Origin: PFJX01 sp040757575
Lineage (GTDB): Bacteria > Pseudomonadota > Gammaproteobacteria > Burkholderiales > Thiobacillaceae
DNA length: 64,000 bases
Reading direction: 5' to 3'
Assembly (NCBI GenBank): GCA_040757575.1
Contig: JBFLXA010000003.1
Span: 197,713-261,712, forward strand
Within the stretch, counting starts at the first letter, position 1. The number at the start of each line of letters is the position of its first letter. Under the pieces are notes generated by a model. The model was not told where the DNA came from, searched no databases, and saw only the letters and a list, made by a program, of their open reading frames with translations. Made by a program: the position numbers and the translations under genes. Shown one piece after another: positions 48,201 through 53,981 of the stretch.

Positions 48201-48381
48201 CCTCCTCCGGGGCCATGCCGCCCGCCTCGGTCATCAGGGTGACGGTGGGCTTGTTGAGGTCGGGAAAGACGTCCACCGGCGTCTGCGTCAGGGTGAATGC
48301 GCCGTAGGCCATCACCACCAGGCTGGCGATGATCACCAGCAGCCGGTTGGTCAGGCTGTTGTCGAGTAGCCACTTGAACAT
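45262..48381 (-). CDS. czcA: Heavy-metal RND efflux pump, copy 2
   Basis: A 1039-residue HME-RND pump closely related to copy 1 along its full length. The proton-relay helix reads AIGGLVDDAVVGIEN. The periplasmic loops lack the CusA-type Met triad (GVHVSELD and RIDHMLSG at the comparable places). Neighbouring czcI, CDF and MerR genes suggest divalent cations (Cd, Zn or Co), hence the context-based name. The start at 48381 gives the normal MFKWLLDNSL N-terminus. Full length and intact. Confidence 0.88.
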   Translation of the reverse strand: MFKWLLDNSLTNRLLVIIASLVVMAYGAFTLTQTPVDVFPDLNKPTVTLMTEAGGMAPEEVEQLITFPLETTMNGLPGVESVRSVSSAGLSFIYVTFDWRTDIFRARQMVSERLTSMEEGLPDGVTPRMGPISSIMGEIMQIAIPIDTGKITPMQVREYADWVLRPRLMAIPGVAQVIPIGGEVRQFQVQPDTVRMAELGVNHDQLDGALRGFSSNSSGGFLELNGREYLIRNLGRTSRLEDLKNLALTARSGQPILLRQIAEVTFAPAIKRGDAGFEGRPAVILGIQKQPTADTIGLTRSIEDALGSLKQGLPAGMAEPRVTFRQASFIEASIDTLKGKLIGASVFVAVILFFFLGTLRPTVIALTAIPVSIFMTALVFKYFGMSINTMTLGGLAIAIGGLVDDAVVGIENVLRRLKEDRAKHPDHRLHPIELVAHATLEVRSAILYATLIIVLVFLPLFALPGMEGRLFVPLGIAFIVSTLASLVVSVSITPVLAFYLLPRMKSLDHGDTRLLAWLKSRYRGSLQAVLDRPRAALAAGATAVLVAAVAVPFFPTTFLPPFNEGTLLIGLRLNPGVTLAESSALARQAEVLVRQVPEVVHVGRRSGRAELDEHAEGVHVSELDVGIKPAAELTRPLDDIKADIRGRLINLPAAIEIGQPISHRIDHMLSGVRSQIAIKIYGDDLDTLRAQADLLRGKLAGIPGLADLQIEKQVLAPQIKVRIDYAAAAQYGVPTPQILAMLQGLVEGEKSAQIVEGGRRFALVMRLPESARTVEGLSRIQFSTPSGSVPLSRIATIEDSDGPNQISRDDGKRRIVLSANAQGRALSEVVADIRKAVGGTKLPEGYFVTLGGQFQAQEEASKLVGLLSIVSLTLMFVVLYSRYKSARLSLLIMANIPLALVGAVLGLWLSGQPLSVAALIGFITLAGISVRNGILKVSHYINLMRREGEDFDHTMIVRGSLERLAPVLMTALVTAFALAPLLFEAERPGTEILHPVAVVIFSGLISSTLLDTYLTPALFWLFGRRDAERLLADRDAEAL

Positions 48382-48391
48382 GATGGCGCCC

Positions 48392-49492
48392 CTACCTGAC
48401 CTGATTGACCAGCGTCGCGCCACGCACCACCACCCGGTCGCCCGCCTTCAGGCCGGTGGTCACCGCCACGTTCGCACCGTCCAGGGGTTCCACCGTCACC
48501 GTGCGCGGTTCGAAGCGTTCCGGCGCGGTCTTGACCCAGACGATGGCCTGGTTGGCCGGGTTTTTCACCAACGCCGCCGCCGGCACGCGATAGCCCTGCA
48601 CGGTGCTCCGGGTCAACGCGAAGACCTTGACCGGCTGGCCCAACGCCAGATTGGCCAAGGCATTGCCCTCGCCACGGAACATCAGGGGCAAGGCCTGTTC
48701 GCGCAGGCTGCGGGCAGCGCCGACGAAGGCCAGCGGCACCCGCGCATCGCCTACCGCCAGGCTGCCGGAAACCACGTCCAGGGCCTGTGCGGTGTCGTAG
48801 GCAAGCGCTTCGACGCGCAAGCGGTTGGGATCGACCACCTCGAACACCGCCTCGCGTGCCTCGACTACCTGCCCAGCCACGGCATTGCTCATGGCGACCA
48901 CGCCTGTGACCGGCGCGACCAGGGCATCGCGGTTGGAGAGTCCGGCACCCAGGGCGGCGATGCGCCCGTTGAGGCTGTCGACCTCGCTCTCGGCCGCCTC
49001 GATCTCCTTTCCCGGGATGGTGTCGGCCAGTTCCTTCAGGCGGGTCAGCCGCTTCTCGGCCAGACCCTTGGCGGCACGCAATTCCGCCAGTTGAGCGGAC
49101 TGGTTGGAGCGCTCGATCATGCCGGCGGACGGCACTACCCAGGCCAGCACCTCGCCTTTGTTGACCCGTTGTCCGAGGCTGGGGAAGCCGCGCGGGCCGG
49201 GCTCCAGCCTGCCGGCGATGAGGGCCTGAACCTTGCCGCCGGCATTGGGGTCCATGACCACCTTGCCGGAGAGTTCGAAGGCACGGGGCAGCGCGCCTTC
49301 CTCCACTGGCTGGGTGCGCACACCAATCTGGCGTTGCGCTGGCTTGGGCATGAAGACGCCGCCATCGGGCAGCCGCTTGGGGCCGCTACTGTTGGCGGCC
49401 GGAGAGGCGTCGCCGTGGTCGTGGCCCTCACCGGCATGGGCACCGGACACCAAGGCCAGGCAGAAGATGGCTATAAGGGCGAGCGGTTTCAT
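48392..49492 (-). CDS. czcB: RND periplasmic adaptor, copy 2
   Basis: A 366-residue membrane fusion protein with signal peptide, a His/Asp tract (HAGEGHDHGD), lipoyl halves NAGGKVQALIAGRLEPG and LVAPVTGVVAMSNAVAGQVV around an alpha hairpin, and a C-terminal barrel. Same architecture as copy 1. It overlaps the upstream TM-anchored protein gene by 4 bases and ends 10 bases before the pump start. Confidence 0.9.
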   Translation of the reverse strand: MKPLALIAIFCLALVSGAHAGEGHDHGDASPAANSSGPKRLPDGGVFMPKPAQRQIGVRTQPVEEGALPRAFELSGKVVMDPNAGGKVQALIAGRLEPGPRGFPSLGQRVNKGEVLAWVVPSAGMIERSNQSAQLAELRAAKGLAEKRLTRLKELADTIPGKEIEAAESEVDSLNGRIAALGAGLSNRDALVAPVTGVVAMSNAVAGQVVEAREAVFEVVDPNRLRVEALAYDTAQALDVVSGSLAVGDARVPLAFVGAARSLREQALPLMFRGEGNALANLALGQPVKVFALTRSTVQGYRVPAAALVKNPANQAIVWVKTAPERFEPRTVTVEPLDGANVAVTTGLKAGDRVVVRGATLVNQVR

Positions 49493-50025
49493 GCGGCACC
49501 TCCCAAGCGTTGGCTGCGAAGGCGACGGATCAGCGCGGCCAGGCCGGCCAGTGCCGCGCCAGCGATGGCGGCCCAGAGGGCGTATTCCTGCCAGCCATGG
49601 GTATGCGCGGCCTCGGCAGCTTCGGCTTCGGCGTGGATATCAAAATCGCCAGCCAGTAGGTCGGCCTCCTCACCGGCATACACGGTGGCGGCAACCGGGA
49701 ATTCCCCCGGCGTGAGCGGCTTGGCCAGGATGGCCTCGAATTCCCCTTCACCGTGGACCTTCACTGGCACCTTGATGCCGCCGAGTTCCAGTTCGAGCTT
49801 GGCGTCCTTGACCGGGCTGTTGTCGGCGGCATGGTCGAGCCAGAGGGTCAGATGTTTGCCGTCGAGCACGCCGACCAGTTCGAAGAGATCGGACGTGGCG
49901 GCAAAGCGCGGCAACGTGGAGCCGGCAGTGGCGGCGGGGGCGTCGCCATGGTCGTGTCCATCACCGGCCCAGGCTGGCGAAGCGACGGCCAGGCTCAGGG
50001 CCGCCAGGATATGTTTGGGGTTCAT
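49489..50025 (-). CDS. TM-anchored periplasmic protein of the RND operon, copy 2
   Basis: A 178-residue protein: signal peptide, GDGHDHGD start, beta-rich middle, C-terminal helix (about 150-168) with basic tail. Paralogous to 34939-35469. ATG 50025 has an AGGAGGAAACACCC ribosome site; the 584-codon reading up to 51243 is a shadow of the OMF gene. It overlaps the adaptor gene by 4 bases. Confidence 0.77.
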   Translation of the reverse strand: MNPKHILAALSLAVASPAWAGDGHDHGDAPAATAGSTLPRFAATSDLFELVGVLDGKHLTLWLDHAADNSPVKDAKLELELGGIKVPVKVHGEGEFEAILAKPLTPGEFPVAATVYAGEEADLLAGDFDIHAEAEAAEAAHTHGWQEYALWAAIAGAALAGLAALIRRLRSQRLGGAA

Positions 50026-50042
50026 GGGTGTTTCCTCCTGAA

Positions 50043-51293
50043 TTATTCGGGTAGCAGGCCCAAGGCCTGGCGCAGGGCGGAGACCGATGCGGCCAGTTCG
50101 ACGCGGGCACGGGCGGCCTCGCGTTCGGCCTCGGCCGCTTCGCCCTCGATGCGCAAACGGGTGGGCAGGTCGGTCTCGCCCAGGCGGAAGGATTTCTCGA
50201 AGAAGCCGCGCGACTCGTTCGCCAGCCGCGCCCGCTGCTCGGCGGCAGCCAGCCAGGCACGGGCCGCTTCTTCGCGCTGACGGGCGGCGTCGATCTCGGC
50301 GGCGATGCGTTCCTGTTCGACGGCCAGTTGAGCCTCCACCTCGGTTTCCTCGGCGGTCGCCGTGGCGACACGGACGCGCTGCCGGCTGTCGGAGCCGAAG
50401 GGGATGCGCACGCCCAGGGTGAGGGTGTTGGACCAGGCATCGCCCGCAGCCGCACGGTCGCGGGTTGCAGCCAGGCGTAGTTCCGGGTTGGCGCGGCTTT
50501 GCACACCGGCCAGGTTGCGAGCGGCGCGGGCCGTCTCGACACGGGCGGCCATATCCTTCAAGAGCGGATGTACGTCCCCCTCGTTGGCTTGGGATGGGGT
50601 GGGTTCGGTGGCAGCGGATACAGCACCATTCACCGTTACGCCCGTAAGGCTGCGCAGGCGCTTGGCCGCTTCGGCCAGTGCCCCGCGTGACCGCGCGACT
50701 TCGGCGACGGCCCCAGCCACGGCGGCGTCGGCCTGGTGCCCATCGGCCCGCGACAGGTCGCCCGCCTTGATCCGCCGGGCCACGTCGGCGGCCAGCCGTT
50801 CGGCGTTTTGCCGGCGGGCCTCGGCGGCCTCCAGATCGATACGCGCCAAGGCCAGGGACCACCAGGCCTCGCGTACTTCGCCCGCCGTACGCAGTTGTGC
50901 AGATTCCAACCGCCATTCCAGCGCGGCGCCTTCGACTTCGGCCAGGGCGCGTTGACCGGCCCGCTCGCCTGGCAACCAGAGCGGCATGGCGAGGCCGACC
51001 TCGTATTCCCGGCTGCCCTGGTCGTGATTGAGCTGGTCGGTTTTGTAGGAAACATCCAGGCTGGGCGGCTCCGCCAGCCAGCTGTCGGCCGTCTGCCGAC
51101 GTGCGCCGACGGCATCGCGTCGCGCCCTGGCGGCACGCGCCTCCGGCTGACGTGCCCAGGCGGCCTTGAAGGCCTGTTTGAGAGTTGGAGACGTTTCCAC
51201 AGCCTGGGCAGGGGGAATCAGTGCGGCAAATGGGATGGCCCATGCCAGCAGCCAGAGGGAAGCACTTCCCCTAAAGCGGAACACAATGTTCAT
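50043..51293 (-). CDS. czcC: TolC-family outer-membrane channel of RND pump, copy 2
   Basis: A 416-residue outer-membrane factor with signal peptide and two OEP halves rich in alanine coiled coil (EVREAWWSLALARIDLEAAEARRQ; AQLAVEQERIAAEIDAARQREEAARAW). Same family as 35466-36692. The start at 51293 gives a normal signal peptide. It forms the exit duct of the second pump. Confidence 0.87.
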   Translation of the reverse strand: MNIVFRFRGSASLWLLAWAIPFAALIPPAQAVETSPTLKQAFKAAWARQPEARAARARRDAVGARRQTADSWLAEPPSLDVSYKTDQLNHDQGSREYEVGLAMPLWLPGERAGQRALAEVEGAALEWRLESAQLRTAGEVREAWWSLALARIDLEAAEARRQNAERLAADVARRIKAGDLSRADGHQADAAVAGAVAEVARSRGALAEAAKRLRSLTGVTVNGAVSAATEPTPSQANEGDVHPLLKDMAARVETARAARNLAGVQSRANPELRLAATRDRAAAGDAWSNTLTLGVRIPFGSDSRQRVRVATATAEETEVEAQLAVEQERIAAEIDAARQREEAARAWLAAAEQRARLANESRGFFEKSFRLGETDLPTRLRIEGEAAEAEREAARARVELAASVSALRQALGLLPE

Positions 51294-51421
51294 TTGAAGC
51301 CTCGTCCTGATGCGGCCGCCCACGTCGAGGGCAGCCGGGAATAACGCAAATACTTACGTCAAATCCGGCGAGGTAATCGCGACAACGAGGGAATCGAGGG
51401 ACGCGCCAACCTGCCGGAGCT

Positions 51422-51772
51422 TCAGGCGAGGTCGACTAGAGGGGGGCGAAACAGGGAGCTTGGCGGCGGGGTGGGCAGGAAGGCCCGGTAAGCCATGGCA
51501 GCACGGACTTGCGAAACCGGAAGCATGGGCGAATCGGCGTCGATGACGGCTTGCGCGAAATGCGCGTGGCAACTCGGGCAGTCGGCATCGAAATCGCTAT
51601 TGCCGGAATCGCTGTCCGTTTGGGCAGCGCTGGCCTGATGTTCATGCGCGTGGTGGCCGATGTGCTGCTGGGCTGGACCATCCGTTTCGTGCAGGCAATA
51701 AGCTGCCACCGCCGCAGTGGTCCACTGCAGCGGCAGGATAAGCAGGAAAAGGATGGCTACAAGCTTGCGCAT
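51422..51772 (-). CDS. czcI: CzcI-like periplasmic protein
   Basis: A 116-residue secreted protein with signal peptide, a His-rich segment (HIGHHAHEHQ), and DADCPSCHAHF, the pattern of CzcI proteins encoded upstream of czcCBA. CzcI is thought to modulate Czc expression. Its presence supports a divalent-metal role for this operon. Confidence 0.75.
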   Translation of the reverse strand: MRKLVAILFLLILPLQWTTAAVAAYCLHETDGPAQQHIGHHAHEHQASAAQTDSDSGNSDFDADCPSCHAHFAQAVIDADSPMLPVSQVRAAMAYRAFLPTPPPSSLFRPPLVDLA

Positions 51773-51782
51773 GTCGGGGAAG

Positions 51783-51887
51783 CTAACACAGCGCGCGCGT
51801 GCCGCACAACCGCAAGACCTGGGTGGCTATCAGGGTGGCGGGCATGGCCAGGGCGAACATCAGGGTATTGCGCTGCATCGATTTCAT
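51783..51887 (-). pseudogene. Chimeric remnant: 5' end of a Met-rich gene joined to 3' end of a CDF gene
   Basis: The first codons read MKSMQRNTLMFALAMP, matching the start of the Met-rich protein at 36689-37189 (MKSMQRNTLMLALAAALAMP), and the upstream bases also align. After codon 15 the sequence switches; bases 51794-51812 are identical to 52449-52467 inside the CDF gene's 3' part. The frame ends after 34 codons. It looks like the scar of a deletion between two genes, not a functional gene. Confidence 0.65.
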
Positions 51888-51926
51888 GTCCCCCGTGGGT
51901 AGGAAAAGTCGCTCATTGAGACTGCC

Positions 51927-52286
51927 TCAGCGGCCGGGTTGCAGCGCGGTAATCGTTAAGGCGCCATCCAGGCGTTCCACCACGAAACGGATGCGGTCGC
52001 CGGGTTTGACCTGGTCGAGCCAGGCGGGATCCGTAACCCGGAACATCAAGGCCAAGGCGGGCATGTCCGGATTGTCCGGATCCAGGTTGGCCAGTTGGGC
52101 CAGGCGCACATTGCTGACGGCGATCTTGCCGATATTGGAGTTGATTTTCTTCACGGTGCCGTCGGTCCAGACCCTGTCCTTGGCTTGTTCGGCATGCATG
52201 ACGTGGCCGTTGTTGTCGGCGGCCAACACCGGAAGTTGGGGCGCCATGAAGAGGCCCGCAATAAGGGTGAGCGTGATGAATTTCAT
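51927..52286 (-). CDS. CusF-like protein with lost copper ligands
   Basis: A 119-residue secreted protein paralogous to CusF at 37233-37574 (same signal peptide type, VKKIN, KPGDRIRFVVERLDGALTITALQPGR). The ligand His is replaced (AVSNVRL versus TISHGPL), the Met pair MPAMTM has become MPALAL, and a short repeat (LAQLANLDPDNPDM) lengthens the loop. It probably cannot bind Cu(I) as CusF does; it may be decaying or adapted to another metal. Start ATG 52286. Confidence 0.8.
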   Translation of the reverse strand: MKFITLTLIAGLFMAPQLPVLAADNNGHVMHAEQAKDRVWTDGTVKKINSNIGKIAVSNVRLAQLANLDPDNPDMPALALMFRVTDPAWLDQVKPGDRIRFVVERLDGALTITALQPGR

Positions 52287-52360
52287 GCCGTTCTCCATTC
52301 AGTTCAATCATAAGTTTGGGCATTACCATGGTCCATGGCGGAGAAATTTCCGCCCTATTG

Positions 52361-52383
52361 GAAGCGGGGGTTACCCCCGCTTC
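52361..52383. terminator. Strong hairpin between CDF and CusF-like genes
   Basis: GAAGCGGGGG-TTA-CCCCCGCTTC is a perfect 10-bp stem with a 3-base loop. It has no following T-run, so it may be an attenuator, an mRNA-stabilising hairpin or an imperfect terminator after the CDF gene on the minus strand. Confidence 0.5.
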
Positions 52384-52414
52384 GCTGTGCATTTGCTGAC
52401 CCGGAAACTGGGGG

Positions 52415-53047
52415 TTAATGCAGAGGAACAGCCAGAACCAACTCGGCACGCGCGTGCCGCACAACCGTGACCGAGGCCGTCAAGGCCAGAGTCGCCATCA
52501 CGCCCGCCACCAGCAGATCGGGCCAGGCCGAGCCGGTGCCGAATACGCCTAGGGCGGCGAGGGCCACCGCCACGTTGCCGATGGCGTCGTTGCGGCTGCA
52601 CAGCCAGACGGAACGCATGTTGGCGTCACCGTTGCGCCAAGCGTAAAGCATGATCGCCACGCCGACATTGACCGCCAGGGCCAGCAGGGCCACCAATCCC
52701 ATGGTCATTGGCTCGGGCGGGATGCCCAGTGAGGCGGCCCAGGCGGTCTTAGCCAATACCAGGATGCCGTAGACGCCCATAGTGACGCCCTTGACCCAGG
52801 CTGCACGTGCCCGCCAGGCCAGTCCCATGGACAGTACCGCCAATGAGAGGCCGTAGTTGGCGGCGTCCCCCGCGAAATCGACTGCATCGGCCAACAGGGA
52901 CACCGATCCGGATTGCAGGCCGCCGCCGATTTCCACAAAGAACATCACGGCGTTGAGGACAAGCGCCACCCACAATACACGCCGGTAACGCGGTGACACG
53001 GCGGTACTGGAGGACTCACAACTTCCGGTGCAGGAGCAACCTGACAT
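52415..53047 (-). CDS. CDF-type cation efflux transporter
   Basis: A 210-residue membrane protein with about six hydrophobic segments and a Cys-rich N-terminus (SGCSCTGSCES). Metal-site positions are visible in DAVDFAGDAANYG and CSRNDAIGN, where the usual His of each site is replaced by Asp and Cys. It lacks the long C-terminal cytosolic domain of classical CzcD (about 300 residues). It is divergent from a MerR regulator, so it is probably the directly controlled first gene of this module. Substrate probably Zn, Cd, Co or Pb. Confidence 0.85.
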   Translation of the reverse strand: MSGCSCTGSCESSSTAVSPRYRRVLWVALVLNAVMFFVEIGGGLQSGSVSLLADAVDFAGDAANYGLSLAVLSMGLAWRARAAWVKGVTMGVYGILVLAKTAWAASLGIPPEPMTMGLVALLALAVNVGVAIMLYAWRNGDANMRSVWLCSRNDAIGNVAVALAALGVFGTGSAWPDLLVAGVMATLALTASVTVVRHARAELVLAVPLH

Positions 53048-53077
53048 GGTTATGAATTTCGGTGATGAGATGGCCGC

Positions 53078-53108
53078 ATTGAAAACCCTGGAGCCGCTCC
53101 GGGGTCAA
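53078..53108 (-). promoter_or_regulatory. MerR-type operator-promoter of the CDF gene
   Basis: On the minus strand TTGACC (53103-53108) and TTCAAT (53078-53083) are 19 bases apart, the over-long spacer typical of MerR-activated promoters. The spacer carries the dyad ACCCTGGAGC-C-GCTCCGGGGT (53085-53105). It lies between the divergent CDF and MerR genes. Confidence 0.8.
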
Positions 53109-53143
53109 GAGGGTAAAGTCATGTTCTTGATTTGGAGTGAGCC

Positions 53144-53620
53144 ATGCGCATCGGTGATCTGGCGAAAGCCACCGGGGTGGATATCGAGACCATCCGCTAT
53201 TACGAGAAGGCCGGACTGCTGCCCGAGCCCGGACGCGAGGCCAATGGCTACCGTGCCTACCAGCAGGCTCATCTGGAACGACTGGCCTTCATCCGTCATT
53301 GCCGGGCATTGGACATGCCCCTGGAGTCGATCCGACGCCTGCTGGATTTCGTCGCCCACCCAGAGGCGGAGTGTGGCGACATCAACCGGCTGATCGACGA
53401 GCAATTGGCTCGTGTGCAGGCGCGGCTCAACAGCTTACGCGCACTGGAGAGCCAACTTGCTGCGTTGCGGGCGCAATGCGGAGAAAACCACAGCGCACGG
53501 GAGTGCGGTATTTTGCATGAATTGGTGGCAGCAGCACATGGCGAGGCTTGTGCATGCCATTTCGATGCTAAATCTGGCAGTCATTATTTACTCATGGGGA
53601 AACAAAAAAACCGCCCATGA
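53144..53620 (+). CDS. MerR-family metal-responsive regulator (PbrR/CadR type)
   Basis: A 158-residue activator with N-terminal winged helix (MRIGDLAKATGVDIETIRYYEKAGLL), a dimerisation helix, and cysteines at 77, 112 and 121, the spacing of Pb/Cd sensors PbrR and CadR. A further Cys/His cluster (EACACHF) is at the C-terminus. It should sense Pb, Cd or Zn and control the divergent CDF promoter. GGAG precedes ATG 53144. Confidence 0.88.
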   Translation: MRIGDLAKATGVDIETIRYYEKAGLLPEPGREANGYRAYQQAHLERLAFIRHCRALDMPLESIRRLLDFVAHPEAECGDINRLIDEQLARVQARLNSLRALESQLAALRAQCGENHSARECGILHELVAAAHGEACACHFDAKSGSHYLLMGKQKNRP

Positions 53621-53627
53621 GGGCGGT
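53610..53627 (-). terminator. Rho-independent terminator (minus strand)
   Basis: ACCGCCC-ATGA-GGGCGGT hairpin with seven A on the plus-strand left side, i.e. a T-run on the minus strand. It ends minus-strand transcription from 53925. The hairpin overlaps the merR end and could slow plus-strand transcription too. Confidence 0.75.
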
Positions 53628-53633
53628 TGAAGA

Positions 53634-53650
53634 CCCCGAGTTGCTCGGGG
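53634..53650. terminator. Second hairpin after merR
   Basis: CCCCGAG-TTG-CTCGGGG, a perfect 7-bp stem just after the first hairpin. Without a clear T-run; it probably assists termination of merR transcription. Confidence 0.5.
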
Positions 53651-53724
53651 GTGGGGATATCATTGAATAGACTCTACACAACAGTTTAGCTGATCAAACA
53701 ATAGAGGCATGGCGGTACACCTCC

Positions 53725-53925
53725 TCATCCCTCTGGCGATTCACGCGTTACCACGCACAGACGATCCAGCCGGGTGTGCAAGGCCACGATTTCCTCCAGG
53801 AGTCCATAGCCAATGTCCGCCAGGAGCGGGTTGTCGGCCCGACTCAGATCCAGCAGATCCTGCTGCAATAACTGGGCCGCCTGAGCGGCTTTATCGAGCC
53901 GTTCTTGATCCGGATTCGTCAACAT
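53725..53925 (-). CDS. Small hypothetical protein of the backbone region
   Basis: A 66-residue helical, soluble protein (LTNPDQERLDKAAQAAQLLQQDLLDL...). Start at 53925 is the second of two adjacent ATG codons, five bases from GGAGG. No family recognised. It is the most downstream gene of the minus-strand backbone block and is followed by a terminator. Confidence 0.6.
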   Translation of the reverse strand: MLTNPDQERLDKAAQAAQLLQQDLLDLSRADNPLLADIGYGLLEEIVALHTRLDRLCVVTRESPEG

Positions 53926-53981
53926 CATCACCTCCAATTCTGTAATGAACCCCGGCACGCCTTGAGGCGCGCCGAGGAAGA

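Noticed and set aside
46153..48369. 738-codon plus-strand frame opposite the second RND gene
   Set aside because: Mirror of the RND gene; His/Gly/Arg/Asp-rich, no domain.
52361..52383. Hairpin considered as an integron attC or attachment site
   Set aside because: A simple perfect stem with a 3-base loop, without the core sites or unpaired bases of attC and without a gene cassette pattern.
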